NCBI GenBank assembly: GCA_963785765.1
Contig: CAWAWM010000005.1
Span: 1 to 64,000 of the forward strand
Direction: 5' to 3'
From: DATBGO01 sp963785765
GTDB lineage: Bacteria; Actinomycetota; Actinomycetes; Streptosporangiales; Streptosporangiaceae
Length of the DNA: 64,000 nt
Shown here: one piece after another, positions 27,983 through 35,919 of the stretch
How the letters are laid out: the number at the start of each line of letters is the position of its first letter
Position numbering within the stretch: position 1 is the first letter of the stretch
Notes under the pieces: model-generated
What the model was told of the DNA's origin: nothing
Databases searched by the model: none
The model's input: the letters and a program-made list of their open reading frames with translations, nothing else
Position numbers and translations under genes: made by a program

Positions 27983-28625
27983 GCGCACCCTGCCGCCGGC
28001 CGGAACCCTAACCCGTCCTGTGGGGTTTCCGGGCCAGCGGTCGGCCGAGGCCCTCGCTCGCCACTTCGGGTCCAGGCCGAACCTCGCGTCGGAGGCCTTG
28101 AAGCGGTGGCTCGACGTGATCCTGAGCTGCTTCCTCCTCGTGCGCGGATCTTGTCTGCCGCTTGCGTCGCCATCGGCCTCGAATCGCCCGGATCTCCGCT
28201 CCGGCATTGCGCTTCGATGTGGTGGCCGCCTTCAGCAGCTGCGCACGTGGTGCGAGCGCACGTACCGGACCCGGTTGACAAGCACGGCGACTCCAGGATT
28301 ACCCGGGTCGGATCGGTCCTGCGCCGTTGGAGTCTCGATGAGCTGCCGCAACTCGTGAATGTCCTGGCCGGGCACATGAGCCTGGTCGGCCCGCGCCCGG
28401 AACTGGTCTCGATCGTGGAGACTTACACCCGCAGCAGCGGGAGGTGCTGCGCGTCCGTCCGGGCTGACCGGGTGGGCGCAGGTCAACGGCCGAGACGACC
28501 TGCCGATCCCGGAGAAGCTCGAGTTAGACCGGGAATACGTCTCCCGGCGCAGCACGCGGCTGGATCTGGAGATCATGGCGCGAACGGCGGGCGTCGTCGT
28601 CAGCGGCCGGGGAACCAAGCGGTGA
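27972..28625 (+). pseudogene. Bacterial sugar transferase (PglC/WcaJ type), several frameshifts
   Basis: Pieces in different frames fit the monotopic phosphoglycosyl transferase: ALKRWLDVILSCFLLV (membrane hairpin), then KHGDSRITRVGSVLRRWSLDELPQLVNVLAGHMSLVGPRPEL (the DELPQL and SLVGPRPE signatures), and finally, after another shift near 28440, VRPGLTGWAQVNGRDDLPIPEKLELDREYV. The middle part that should carry the catalytic RQERVG/KFRSM region is scrambled. It would prime glycan synthesis on undecaprenyl phosphate, paralleling the WecA-like enzyme at 20.8 kb. The start ATG lies inside the end of the aminotransferase gene. Confidence 0.75.
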
Positions 28626-28936
28626 CCGGCACGGTCAGCCCGGGTCCGGCGGAGGTGGCCCCAGCGGATGCCGACCGCGCTCGCGAGCACGCGCGTATCC
28701 GGGCCGCGTACCGGCACTACGATTCCAGCGCGCAGGAGCAGCGCAAGCGCGACGAGGCCAACCCGGGCGTGCAGCGCAACGCGGACACCCGGCGGGCGGC
28801 GCTCCTTGGTGCCCTGTCGGCGCTGGCCCTGACCCACGGCGCGCGCCTGCTGGACGTGGGCTGCGGGGGCGGAGATGACCTGGCCCGGATCGGCCAGGAA
28901 CTCGCCGACCTACGGCAGCTCGGTCACGGTAGCTAG
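28622..28936 (+). pseudogene. SAM methyltransferase, truncated after motif I
   Basis: GTG 28622 overlaps the sugar-transferase stop. 104 residues: HARIRAAYRHYDSSAQEQRKRDEANPG, then ALLGALSALALTHGARLLDVGCGGGDDLARIGQEL, a normal SAM motif I. Then the frame ends with LRQLGHGS instead of the remaining 120 or more residues of a class I methyltransferase. The sequence downstream does not restore the fold in other frames, so the gene is probably truncated by a deletion joining it to the toxin-antitoxin locus. Confidence 0.65.
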
Positions 28937-28995
28937 AGCCAGCCTGGTTCACACCGATCGCTGCCTGCGAGCTGGCTGGCGGGGTGAGGACATAC

Positions 28996-29037
28996 GTACG
29001 TCGCGTACTTGACGTACTTTACATCGCCTGGTTAACT
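28996..29037 (+). promoter_or_regulatory. Promoter and palindromic operator of the Phd/HicA-like module
   Basis: GTACG-TCG-CGTAC is a 5-3-5 palindrome at 28996-29008, immediately followed by a -35-like TTGACG (29009-29014), a 17-base spacer and TTAACT (29032-29037). GTACTT also occurs twice in tandem at 29005-29020. The gene starts 28 bases after the -10. This arrangement fits autoregulation by the antitoxin. Confidence 0.5.
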
Positions 29038-29064
29038 GAGGTCACCACCACCACGGAGCGCCAC

Positions 29065-29478
29065 ATGTCTGCAGTTCACTATGACAGCTATACCTCGGCC
29101 CGGGAGCATCTCAAGGATGTCCTTGACCAGGCTGAAGGCGGCCAGGTAGTTACTGTCCGGCGAGACTCCGCCACAGCAGCCGTTCTCAATGCCGATCGCT
29201 TGCGGCACTTCCTGACCTCGGTAGTGCCCCCATGCGCCCGAGTCGTAGCCGAGGCAGAGGGGTGGTCAGCGTATATCCCCGGTCTACCGGTGGCTGGCGC
29301 GGGTGCCACCCTCGACGCAGCAGTAGCAGATATGGCAGACGCGCTACGCGAATACGCCGAGGACTGGCCGCGCCTACAGCACGCGCCTAACCATAGAGAG
29401 CACTGGGGGCTGGTGCAGCTGGTTGCACTGAGCAACGATGACCAGCTACGCCAGTGGATCACCGGGGCGACGGAATGA
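29065..29478 (+). CDS. Phd/YefM-family antitoxin with extended C-terminus
   Basis: 137 residues from ATG 29065 (GGAG six bases upstream). The N-terminal 55 residues, YDSYTSAREHLKDVLDQAEGGQVVTVRRDSATAAVLNADRL, follow the Phd/YefM DNA-binding fold. The rest, including GWSAYIPGLPVAGAGATLDAAVADMADALREY, recalls the partial RNase-H-like fold of HicB antitoxins, giving a composite antitoxin known from actinobacteria. The stop overlaps the next ATG as ATGA, the usual coupling in toxin-antitoxin operons. The palindrome upstream supports autoregulation. Confidence 0.78.
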   Translation: MSAVHYDSYTSAREHLKDVLDQAEGGQVVTVRRDSATAAVLNADRLRHFLTSVVPPCARVVAEAEGWSAYIPGLPVAGAGATLDAAVADMADALREYAEDWPRLQHAPNHREHWGLVQLVALSNDDQLRQWITGATE

Positions 29479-29903
29479 CGTGGCCGGCTCCCACGCGAAG
29501 TGATCACCAGGCCTTCTGTGAAACTGAGGGCTGGGAGCCGGTACGCAACGCCCGCGGAAAGACTTCGGGCCATCATGCCGTTACCTACGAGTTCCAGCTC
29601 CACGACGGCAGGATCCTAAGGACGCGGATTTCCCATCCACCGGACGGATCCACCTACGGGGCGAACATCTGGAGCCACATCCTCCGCGATCAGCTTGAAG
29701 TGGATGAAGAAACCTTCTGGCAGTGCGTCCAAGGTGGCGTGAAACCGAACCGGGGGGAACCTGAGGCTCCGGCAGAGGCGTTGCCTGCCGATCTCGCGCA
29801 CTTGCTAGTCACGCGCCTGCGCCTGTCCAGCGCCGAGGTTGCAGTCATGAGCCGCGAGGAGGCGATCGCCCGCATGCAGGAGTTCTGGAGCCAGCCCGGT
29901 TGA
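29475..29903 (+). CDS. HicA-like toxin, cytotoxic translational repressor family
   Basis: 142 residues. MTWPAPTRSDHQAFCETEGWEPVRNARGKTSGHHAVTYEFQL carries a Gly-x-His-His-x-Thr-Tyr pattern comparable to the dsRBD-like HicA toxins. RILRTRISHPPDGSTYGANIWSHILRDQLEVDEETFWQCV is the part usually labelled cytotoxic translational repressor of toxin-antitoxin stability systems. It is coupled to the Phd-type antitoxin by a four-base overlap. The likely role is mRNA cleavage or translation block when unneutralised; this is inferred from family and context only. Confidence 0.72.
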   Translation: MTWPAPTRSDHQAFCETEGWEPVRNARGKTSGHHAVTYEFQLHDGRILRTRISHPPDGSTYGANIWSHILRDQLEVDEETFWQCVQGGVKPNRGEPEAPAEALPADLAHLLVTRLRLSSAEVAVMSREEAIARMQEFWSQPG

Positions 29904-29964
29904 GTATGCCGCTACCAGGCAAGTTCACCCTGGATCCTCAGCGGATCATTGCCGGGATGAGTCG

Positions 29965-30943
29965 TCAGGAGCGTTCTGCCACGCTGACGGGTGGAAGTCG
30001 GCACCCACATAATGCGCCGCAGGGCGCCTCGGTGGCGGCGTTGATACCGGCCCAGAACTCCCCGATCAGCGGCGGCGGCACCGGGGAGACGGCCTGCCGC
30101 TGGGTGAACAGGATCCCGGTGACGCCGCTGCGCAGGCTGGAGCGCCACGTGGTGCCGCTGCCGCCATCCCAGCCGATCCCGTACGGCAGCGGCTGGTCTG
30201 GTGAGCCGGCGGCGGGCACCGTCAGGCCCAGGCCCCATCCGCCGTGCTTACCGAGGAACAGCTCCGACGCGCGGCGCTGCGCCGGCGTGAGCCGGTCCGT
30301 CGTCATCAAGGCGACCGTCGCCGGCGACAGGATGCGATGGCCGCGCCCGGTGCCTCCGGCCAGCATCATCGACACGAACGCCCAGTAGTCGCCGATGGTG
30401 GACACCAGCCACCCGCTCCCGTCCGGGAATGACGGCGGCGCGCTCCACCAGCTGCTGGCGGGATCGTCGAGCACCGTGAGCTCGCCCGTCTCGGCATCGG
30501 GCAGGTAGAAGGTGGTGAGCCGCCCCAGTTTCGCGGCTGGGACACTGAACCCGGTGTCTGTCATCCTGAGCGGCTCGAAGACCCGCTGGCGCAGCACCGT
30601 CTCCAGGTCCTGGCCGCAGGCCCGGGCCAGCAGGATCCCGAGCACCTGCCCGGAGGTGTTGTAGAGCCACTGCTCACCCGGCTGGTACATCAGCGGCAGC
30701 GACCCGAGAGCGGCGATCCAGCTGTCGGGGTCGTGGGTACCCGGCGGCCACGGCGGGCCGCCGATGCTCCGCAGCCCGGCCGCGGCCTCGGCCTGCTGGA
30801 TCGGGTAGCTGCCCGGCGGCGCCATCACCGAGCCGAACTAGAGCCGGTAACTGAGCAGGTCCTCAACGGTGACCGGCCGGACGGCCTGGATCGTGTCGTC
30901 GAACTCTGGCTGGCAGTCAGGTTCTCGCTCCCGGTTTTGTCAT
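29965..30943 (-). pseudogene. Serine beta-lactamase-like hydrolase, 5' end decayed
   Basis: Open sequence from 30828 to 29965 encodes WLYNTSGQVLGILLARACGQDLETVLRQRVFEPLRMTDTGF, where YNTS is the Y-x-N motif of class C beta-lactamase/esterase folds, and DGSGWLVSTIGDYWAFVSMMLAGG. Four codons before 30828 there is an in-frame TAG (30838-30840); beyond it TVEDLLSYRL still matches the family. The catalytic S-x-x-K region survives only as MTKP near 30940 in another frame, and the N-terminus is gone. Not functional as a serine hydrolase. Confidence 0.75.
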
Positions 30944-31087
30944 GCGGGGCAGGCGTCGGGCCAGTTACAAAGTTATCTGCCAGCGTCCACTGGGGATCGG
31001 GTCCGCGGGGATCGGATCATGGTCAACCAGCGGCTACGCCGATTTCCTGCAGGCCCGCCGATTAGCGGACGTTAGGTCTCGCCGCGA

Positions 31088-31484
31088 TCAGCTGGCAAGG
31101 AGCTGGCTGACTGCTTGATGCGACACGCCGAGCAGGACGCTGATGTCCCGCTGGGCCATGCCCTGCTCTTTCAGGCGTTGAGCGGTGCTCCGCGTCTGGG
31201 ATGTGGCATCGGCGCGTACCTTATCGGCCTCTTCGCGAGCCCGCCGGGTTCGGCTCACTTCTTCGGCCAGCGCAGCATCGAGCACGGGCACTATCTCCAC
31301 CATCGCCGACCTCATCCGCGCCAATGTTGAAATGCAGCGCTAGCAGATCGCGGGCCATAGCTTCAGCCTGATCCAGGCGCCGGGCCTGCGTATAGGCCGG
31401 ATAGCGGAGGTCGTCGCCAGTGACTTCAAGAGCCCACCAGCCACCGCTGCGATGGGCAGTGACCTTGAAGTTCCTGCCTGCCAT
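31088..31484 (-). CDS. hicB: HicB-family antitoxin with C-terminal HTH, one frameshift
   Basis: ATG 31484 follows GAGAGAGG. NFKVTAHRSGGWWALEVTGDDLRYPAYTQARRLDQAEAMARDLLAL is the HicB partial RNase-H-like domain. Near 31310 one indel separates it from VEIVPVLDAALAEEVSRTRRAREEADKVR (long helix) and STAQRLKEQGMAQRDISVLLGVSHQAVSQLL, a helix-turn-helix read to the TGA at 31088. The HTH would bind the operator upstream of hicA. The start overlaps the hicA stop as TGATG, so translation should be coupled. About 130 residues when joined. Confidence 0.78.
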
Positions 31485-31711
31485 CAGCGTTCCTCTCTCT
31501 CGGCGTCGGCGCACATCTGTTCGAAGGTTCTCCTCAAGATCCCTCGGGCGGTATAATCGACGATGTCGTTATGGCGCGGTACCTCGACAGAGTGGCCGCC
31601 GACGTAAAATTTGTCGTGGTTGCCACCGTGAATAGGCTGATCCTTGTTGAAGGGAATGCCATAGCGCTTTGCGATCCTGGCCATCTGGGTGAGTAATTCG
31701 CGACGTCTCAC
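31484..31711 (-). CDS. hicA: HicA-family mRNA interferase toxin
   Basis: 75 residues, the normal HicA length. RRRELLTQMARIAKRYGIPF, then GGNHDKFYVGGHSVEVPRHNDIVDYTARGILRRTF, a variant of the HicA G-x-H-x-x-(Y/F) ... VPRH core with the active-site His retained in GGNHD. The GTG start at 31711 sits 7 bases after a TAGCCT -10 hexamer, so the transcript is probably leaderless. Its partner HicB antitoxin follows with a TGATG overlap. Confidence 0.8.
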   Translation of the reverse strand: MRRRELLTQMARIAKRYGIPFNKDQPIHGGNHDKFYVGGHSVEVPRHNDIVDYTARGILRRTFEQMCADAEREER

Positions 31712-31717
31712 ATGCTA

Positions 31718-31745
31718 AGGCTAGCAACTTGCTAGTTCAAGTCAA
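31718..31745 (-). promoter_or_regulatory. hicAB promoter with embedded operator
   Basis: On the bottom strand: -35 TTGACT (31745-31740), 16-base spacer, -10 TAGCCT (31723-31718), start codon about 7 bases later. CTAGCAA-C-TTGCTAG, a perfect 7-1-7 palindrome at 31721-31735, lies over the spacer and -10, and CAAG-CTA-CTTG at 31743-31753 overlaps the -35. Both are suited to occlusion by the HTH of HicB. Confidence 0.6.
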
Positions 31746-31774
31746 GCTACTTGCCTTATCGGCCCAGGCGGCGA

Positions 31775-31906
31775 CGCCTCATCGAGGTCGTGGACACCGG
31801 CGGCGGCAGTAAGGTGACAACTCGCGGGGTTGGCACGCTGCCCGCGGACGCCGAGTCCGTCCGCGGCCTGAAGATCATGGACGCGGTGGTTTTGATCTGC
31901 GCCTGA
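31775..31906 (+). pseudogene. Remnant of an RsbW-like anti-sigma factor
   Basis: The frame from 31775 reads RLIEVVDTGGG then ESVRGLKIMDAVV before ending at TGA 31904-31906. It parallels IIEVVNTGNGQ and HGRGLKIMDAVVDELRL of the intact HATPase_c_2 protein at 34471-34914. Only the ATP-lid region is left; the N-box is missing. It lies between the hicAB promoter and the tryptophanase gene. Confidence 0.65.
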
Positions 31907-31915
31907 CGGCGCGGT

Positions 31916-33298
31916 TCAGCGCAGCGGCGCGAACCGCGCGGTGAAATGCCGTAGCTGGCGGGGCTGGGACACGATGCGCATCCCGGGCAGCGTGGCGGCC
32001 CGGCTGGCTACCCGGGCCACCACCTCGATGACGTAGTCGATGTGGCTCTGGGTGTAGGTCCGGCGCGGGATGGCCAGGCGGACCAGGTCCATGGCGGCCG
32101 GCGTCTCGGTGCCATCCGGGTGCATGCCGAACATCACCGTCCCGATCTCGCAGGCCCGCACCCCGCCCTCCTCGTACAGCGCGCAGGCCAGCGCCTGGCC
32201 CGGGTACTGCAGCGGGTCCAGGTGCGCCAGCATGGCCCGCGCGTCGATGAACACCGCGTGCCCGCCGAACGGGACCACGACCGGGACGCCCGCCGCCTCC
32301 AGCGCCTCGCCGAGGTAGGCGACCGAGCGGATCCGGTAACTCAGGTAGTCCTCCTGGACGCACTCGTGCAGTCCCTGCGCGATCGCCTCCAGGTCCCGGC
32401 CGGCCAGCCCGCCGTAGGTGGGGAACCCCTCGGTGAGGATCTCCAGGTTGCGGCACCGCTCGGCCAGGCTGTCGTCGTTGAGCGCGAGCCAGCCGCCGAT
32501 GTTGCCGAACGGGTCCTTCTTGGCCGACATGGTCATCCCGTCCGCGAGCGAGGCCATCTCCCTGACGATGTCGGCCACCGGCACATCGCCGTAGCCGGGC
32601 TCCCTGGTCTTGATGAACCACGCGTTCTCCGCGAACCGGCACGCATCCAGGAACAGCGGCTTGCCGAACCGGTCGCAGACCTCGCGGACCGCCCGGATGT
32701 TGGCCATGCTGACCGGCTGGCCGCCGCCGGAGTTGTTCGTCACGGTCAGCATGACCAGCGGGACCGCATCGGGCTGCGCGGCCAGCAGCCGTTCCAGCGC
32801 CGCGACGTCCATGTTGCCCTTGAACGGGTGCCGGTGCGATGGCTCGAGGCCCTCGGCGATGGGCAGGTCAACGGCCTGCGCGCCAGTGAACTCGATGTTG
32901 GCCCTCGTGGTGTCGAAATGGGTGTTGTTCGGGATGACCAGGCCCGGCGCGCCGATCGCGGCGAACAGGATGTGCTCGGCCGCCCGGCCCTGATGGGCGG
33001 GCAGCACGTGCCGGAACGGGAACAAGCCGGTGATCGCGTCGCGGAACCGGTAGAACGACGGGGCGCCCGCATAGGCTTCGCTGGCCCGCTGGACTCCGGC
33101 CCACTGCTCGGCCGACATGGCCCCGGTCCCGGAGTCGGTGAGCAGGTCGATCAGCACGTCCTCGGCCCGCACCTCGAACAGGTTGTAGCCCGCGGCGGTC
33201 AGGGCCGTGATCCGGTCGGCCCGGGTGGTCAGCCGCATCGGCTCCACCGAGTGAATGCGGAAGGGCTCAAAGATCGTTCGGAACGGATCGTCCGTCAT
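31916..33298 (-). CDS. tnaA: Tryptophanase (beta-eliminating lyase)
   Basis: 460 residues from ATG 33298, with GGAGG nine bases upstream. The PLP fold-type I pattern follows TnaA: EPMRLTTRADRITALTAAGYNLFEV, DLLTDSGTGAMSAEQWAGVQ, HQGRAAEHILF, NTHFDTTRANIEFTG, LDACRFAENAWFI and MSAKKDPFGNIGG, with the Schiff-base Lys in SAKKD. The C-terminal LRHFTARF keeps the His characteristic of tryptophanase, where tyrosine phenol-lyase tends to have Phe, so Trp to indole, pyruvate and ammonia is the likelier reaction. No tnaB permease or leader peptide gene was seen. It stands alone on the bottom strand. Confidence 0.88.
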   Translation of the reverse strand: MTDDPFRTIFEPFRIHSVEPMRLTTRADRITALTAAGYNLFEVRAEDVLIDLLTDSGTGAMSAEQWAGVQRASEAYAGAPSFYRFRDAITGLFPFRHVLPAHQGRAAEHILFAAIGAPGLVIPNNTHFDTTRANIEFTGAQAVDLPIAEGLEPSHRHPFKGNMDVAALERLLAAQPDAVPLVMLTVTNNSGGGQPVSMANIRAVREVCDRFGKPLFLDACRFAENAWFIKTREPGYGDVPVADIVREMASLADGMTMSAKKDPFGNIGGWLALNDDSLAERCRNLEILTEGFPTYGGLAGRDLEAIAQGLHECVQEDYLSYRIRSVAYLGEALEAAGVPVVVPFGGHAVFIDARAMLAHLDPLQYPGQALACALYEEGGVRACEIGTVMFGMHPDGTETPAAMDLVRLAIPRRTYTQSHIDYVIEVVARVASRAATLPGMRIVSQPRQLRHFTARFAPLR

Positions 33299-33468
33299 CG
33301 GCCGCCGCCTCCAGGGCATCTGCGAGGGACCTTGACGGTCCTCGATCACCTCTGCATTGTCGCGCGCCGGGACGAGCCGGAACCGCGCCGCGGCCCGGAA
33401 CCGGTCCCGCGGGCCGGAACCTCGCGGCTGGCTGGTTCGTAGAATAGGTGCTTCGACCGAGACGGGGA

Positions 33469-34359
33469 ATGATGCGCGCTGTCTGGGCCATCGCGGCGCT
33501 GGCCGGATTACTGGCCGCCGCGGTCACCGGCTGTTCCTCCGGCAGTACCGCGCCTGCGCAGGCGCGCCGTGCCGTACCGCCGGCCAGCTACTACCTGGCG
33601 CTCGGCGACTCCCTGTCGCAGGGGGTCCAGCCGGATTCGGCCGGCGTCAGCGTCGACACCCCGGACGGGTACGCCGATCAGCTCTACGCGGCGCTGCGCC
33701 CGCGCCACCCGGGCCTGCGGCTGGTCAAGCTCGGCTGCAACGGCGAGACCACCGCCACCATGATCAGTGGCGGCGTCTGCAGGTATGCCGGCGGGTCGCA
33801 GCTGGCCGCCGCGGTCAGCTTCCTGCGCGCGCACGGCAGCCGGGTGTCCCTGATCACCATCGACATCGGCGCCAACGACCCGGACTCCTGCGTCACCCGG
33901 GCCTCAGCCCTCGAGCTGGCGTCCTGCGCGCTGCGGGCCATCCCGAAGACGGCCGCCAACCTGACCAGGATCCTGGCCAGGCTCCGGGAGGCCGCCCCGT
34001 CCACTCGCATGATCGCCATGAACTACTACCTGCCCGCGCTGGCGCAGTGGCGCGACGGACTGGTCGGCCGGACGGTGGCGCGGCTCACCGAGGTGGCCGC
34101 CACTGGCTTCAACGACGTGCTGGCCAAGACCTACCAGTTGTTCGGCGTGCGGGTGGCCGACGTGTCAGCGGCCTTCCAGAGCGGGGATTTCGGTCAGCAG
34201 GAAAAGCTGCCCGGTTTCGGCACTCTGCCCCGCAACGTCGCGGCGATCTGCAGCTGGACCTGGGAATGCGCGGCGCCCCCGCGCGGGCCGAACGAGCACC
34301 CCAACCAGGCCGGTTATGCGGTGATCGCGCGCGCCTTCCAGCAGGCCGGTGCGCGCTAG
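33469..34359 (+). CDS. Secreted SGNH/GDSL lipase-like lipoprotein
   Basis: About 296 residues. The N-terminus MMRAVWAIAALAGLLAAAVTGCSS is a lipoprotein signal with VTGC lipobox. YLALGDSLSQGVQ holds the GDS nucleophile, GCNGETTATMI the block II Gly, DIGANDPDSC the block III Asn and NEHPNQAGYAVIA the Asp/His-type C-terminal block, so all SGNH elements are visible. Inferred: extracytoplasmic esterase or lipase anchored to the membrane. The start among ATG 33469/33472 is supported by ACGGGGA just upstream. Independent gene; promoter not identified. Confidence 0.85.
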   Translation: MMRAVWAIAALAGLLAAAVTGCSSGSTAPAQARRAVPPASYYLALGDSLSQGVQPDSAGVSVDTPDGYADQLYAALRPRHPGLRLVKLGCNGETTATMISGGVCRYAGGSQLAAAVSFLRAHGSRVSLITIDIGANDPDSCVTRASALELASCALRAIPKTAANLTRILARLREAAPSTRMIAMNYYLPALAQWRDGLVGRTVARLTEVAATGFNDVLAKTYQLFGVRVADVSAAFQSGDFGQQEKLPGFGTLPRNVAAICSWTWECAAPPRGPNEHPNQAGYAVIARAFQQAGAR

Positions 34360-34470
34360 CCGGGACCGGGACGCCGGACGACCTGAGTTAGGGACGGCGA
34401 TTGCAGGGAACGTGAATGGAGCCGGCCCGATTGCCTGTGCCCCCGATCGCCGCCCCCGGAGGTTGCTGAC

Positions 34471-34914
34471 ATGGAGATCAAGTTGGTGCTGTTCCTGCCG
34501 CGCGACGCCGCGAGCGTGCCGGTCAGCCGCCAGGTCCTCGACGGCTGCCTGGACACCCTCGGCGTGACGGCGGACACGCGGCTGGACATCGCCCTGGCCC
34601 TCAGTGAGGCGTGCGCGAACGTCATCAGGCACGCCGGGCCCGGCGACGAGTATGAGGTGCTGGCCAGGGTCACCGGTGGCCGCTGCATCATCGAGGTGGT
34701 GAACACCGGGAACGGCCAGGGCGTGCTAACTCCCGGCCGCGGCCCGGCGCCCCTGGACGCCGAGCACGGCCGCGGTCTGAAGATCATGGACGCGGTGGTC
34801 GATGAGCTGCGCCTGACCGGCAACGGCCGGGAAGGCACGACCGTCCACTTCGAGAAGGCCCTGGTCTGGGCGCCGGGCGCGGCAGGCGAGTCGCTGTTCG
34901 GACAGGACAGCTAG
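34471..34914 (+). CDS. RsbW-like anti-sigma regulatory factor (HATPase_c_2)
   Basis: 147 residues, ATG 34471 with GGAGG eight bases upstream. LDIALALSEACANVIRHAGPGDEYEV contains the N-box (E-x3-N-x2-H), CIIEVVNTGNG the G1-type box, and HGRGLKIMDAVVDEL the G2/lid, as in small GHKL serine kinases that act as anti-sigma or anti-anti-sigma kinases in actinomycetes. No sigma factor or STAS antagonist is adjacent, so its partner is encoded elsewhere. A truncated paralogue lies at 31775-31906. Confidence 0.85.
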   Translation: MEIKLVLFLPRDAASVPVSRQVLDGCLDTLGVTADTRLDIALALSEACANVIRHAGPGDEYEVLARVTGGRCIIEVVNTGNGQGVLTPGRGPAPLDAEHGRGLKIMDAVVDELRLTGNGREGTTVHFEKALVWAPGAAGESLFGQDS

Positions 34915-34979
34915 CGCTATGGACCGATGCCGGGCCCCAGGACGTTGAGATTACTGACTGCCACTGGGAGGCGAGGGGT

Positions 34980-35330
34980 ATGGCGGCGGACACGGTGATG
35001 GCGCCTGCTCATCCAGGCGAGATCCTGCTGGAGGAGTTCCTCAAGCCGCTGGCGGTGAGCCAGTGCCAGCTGGCCAAGGAAATCGGGGTCCCGGCCCGGC
35101 GGATCAACGAGATTGTGCACGGCCAGCGACGCGCTCGACGGTATCCGCCCGCTCACGGCCGCGAGCTGACCGCCGGGGAAGGCGCCGCGCCATGTTGGTC
35201 TGGCCCGGCTGTGGCCAGACGTCATTCCGAGCATTTGCTCTCGATATCGCCGCGCTCGGGCCGGACCCGAGGACGTGGAGGGTACTGGCTACCGCTAAGC
35301 CTCGGTCGGCGTATGTGGATCAAGGCGTAG
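34980..35330 (+). pseudogene. HigA-family antitoxin, truncated
   Basis: ATG 34980 follows GAGGGG. MAPAHPGEILLEEFLKPLAVSQCQLAKEIGVPARRINEIVHGQR is the HigA/VapI-type Xre helix-turn-helix opening. The expected continuation (TADTALRLARYFGTS and so on) is absent in every frame; after residue 52 the reading becomes Arg- and Pro-rich nonsense to 35330. No HigB toxin is recognised beside it. A decayed addiction module is most likely. Confidence 0.65.
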
Positions 35331-35429
35331 ACAGCGTTAGACTCCCTGGCATGCAGCGGCGGGACTAACCCCTACACGCTGTAGACCAGTCGTAAGCGGG
35401 GTGTGAGACCCAACCAGTGGAGGTGCCAG

Positions 35430-35900
35430 ATGGCCGAGCTCCCACCGCCCCCAGAGGGCATAGTGCTGGCCCACTTCATCGTCTCGGACGATGTCGAGCG
35501 CTCCCGGCGCTTCTACACCGAGGTACTCGGCGGTCGGCTGGCCTTCTCCGGCCCCGGAGGGCTGACCTATGTCGCGCTAGCCAACACCTGGATCATCATC
35601 AATGTCGGCGGCGGCCCGACCGACGACAAGCCGACGGTCACCCTGGAGGCGCCACGCGATCTCGACCGGGTCAGCAGCTTCCTCAATATCCGGGTCAAGG
35701 ACATCGCGGCCGTGTACGCCGAATGGAGCGCCCGGGGTGCTAATTTCCTGACGCCGCCGAAACAGCACCAGTACGAGATCCGTTGCTACATCCGCGATCC
35801 CGACGGTCATCTGATCGAAGTGGGTCAGACCACGGACCCGGACGGTGACTGGTCACCCGCTCACTGGCCGTCGAGTACGGCCGCCGAGGAGTCCGAGTGA
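35430..35900 (+). CDS. VOC-superfamily (glyoxalase/bleomycin-resistance-like) protein
   Basis: 156 residues from ATG 35430 (GTGGAGG seven bases upstream). Two beta-alpha-beta-beta-beta units are apparent: VLAHFIVSDDVERSRRFYTEVLGGRLAFSG and FLNIRVKDIAAVYAEWSARGANFL, ending with EIRCYIRDPDGHLIEVGQT, the RDPDGxLIEV motif with the metal-ligand Glu. His in LAHF is a probable second ligand. Substrate unknown. The next gene follows after 19 bases and is probably co-transcribed. Confidence 0.83.
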   Translation: MAELPPPPEGIVLAHFIVSDDVERSRRFYTEVLGGRLAFSGPGGLTYVALANTWIIINVGGGPTDDKPTVTLEAPRDLDRVSSFLNIRVKDIAAVYAEWSARGANFLTPPKQHQYEIRCYIRDPDGHLIEVGQTTDPDGDWSPAHWPSSTAAEESE

Positions 35901-35919
35901 CGCTGCGGAGGTTCCGGTC

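Noticed and set aside
32042..33442. 1.4 kb top-strand open frame opposite tryptophanase
   Set aside because: No motif or ribosome site; arises from GC-rich third positions of tnaA on the other strand.
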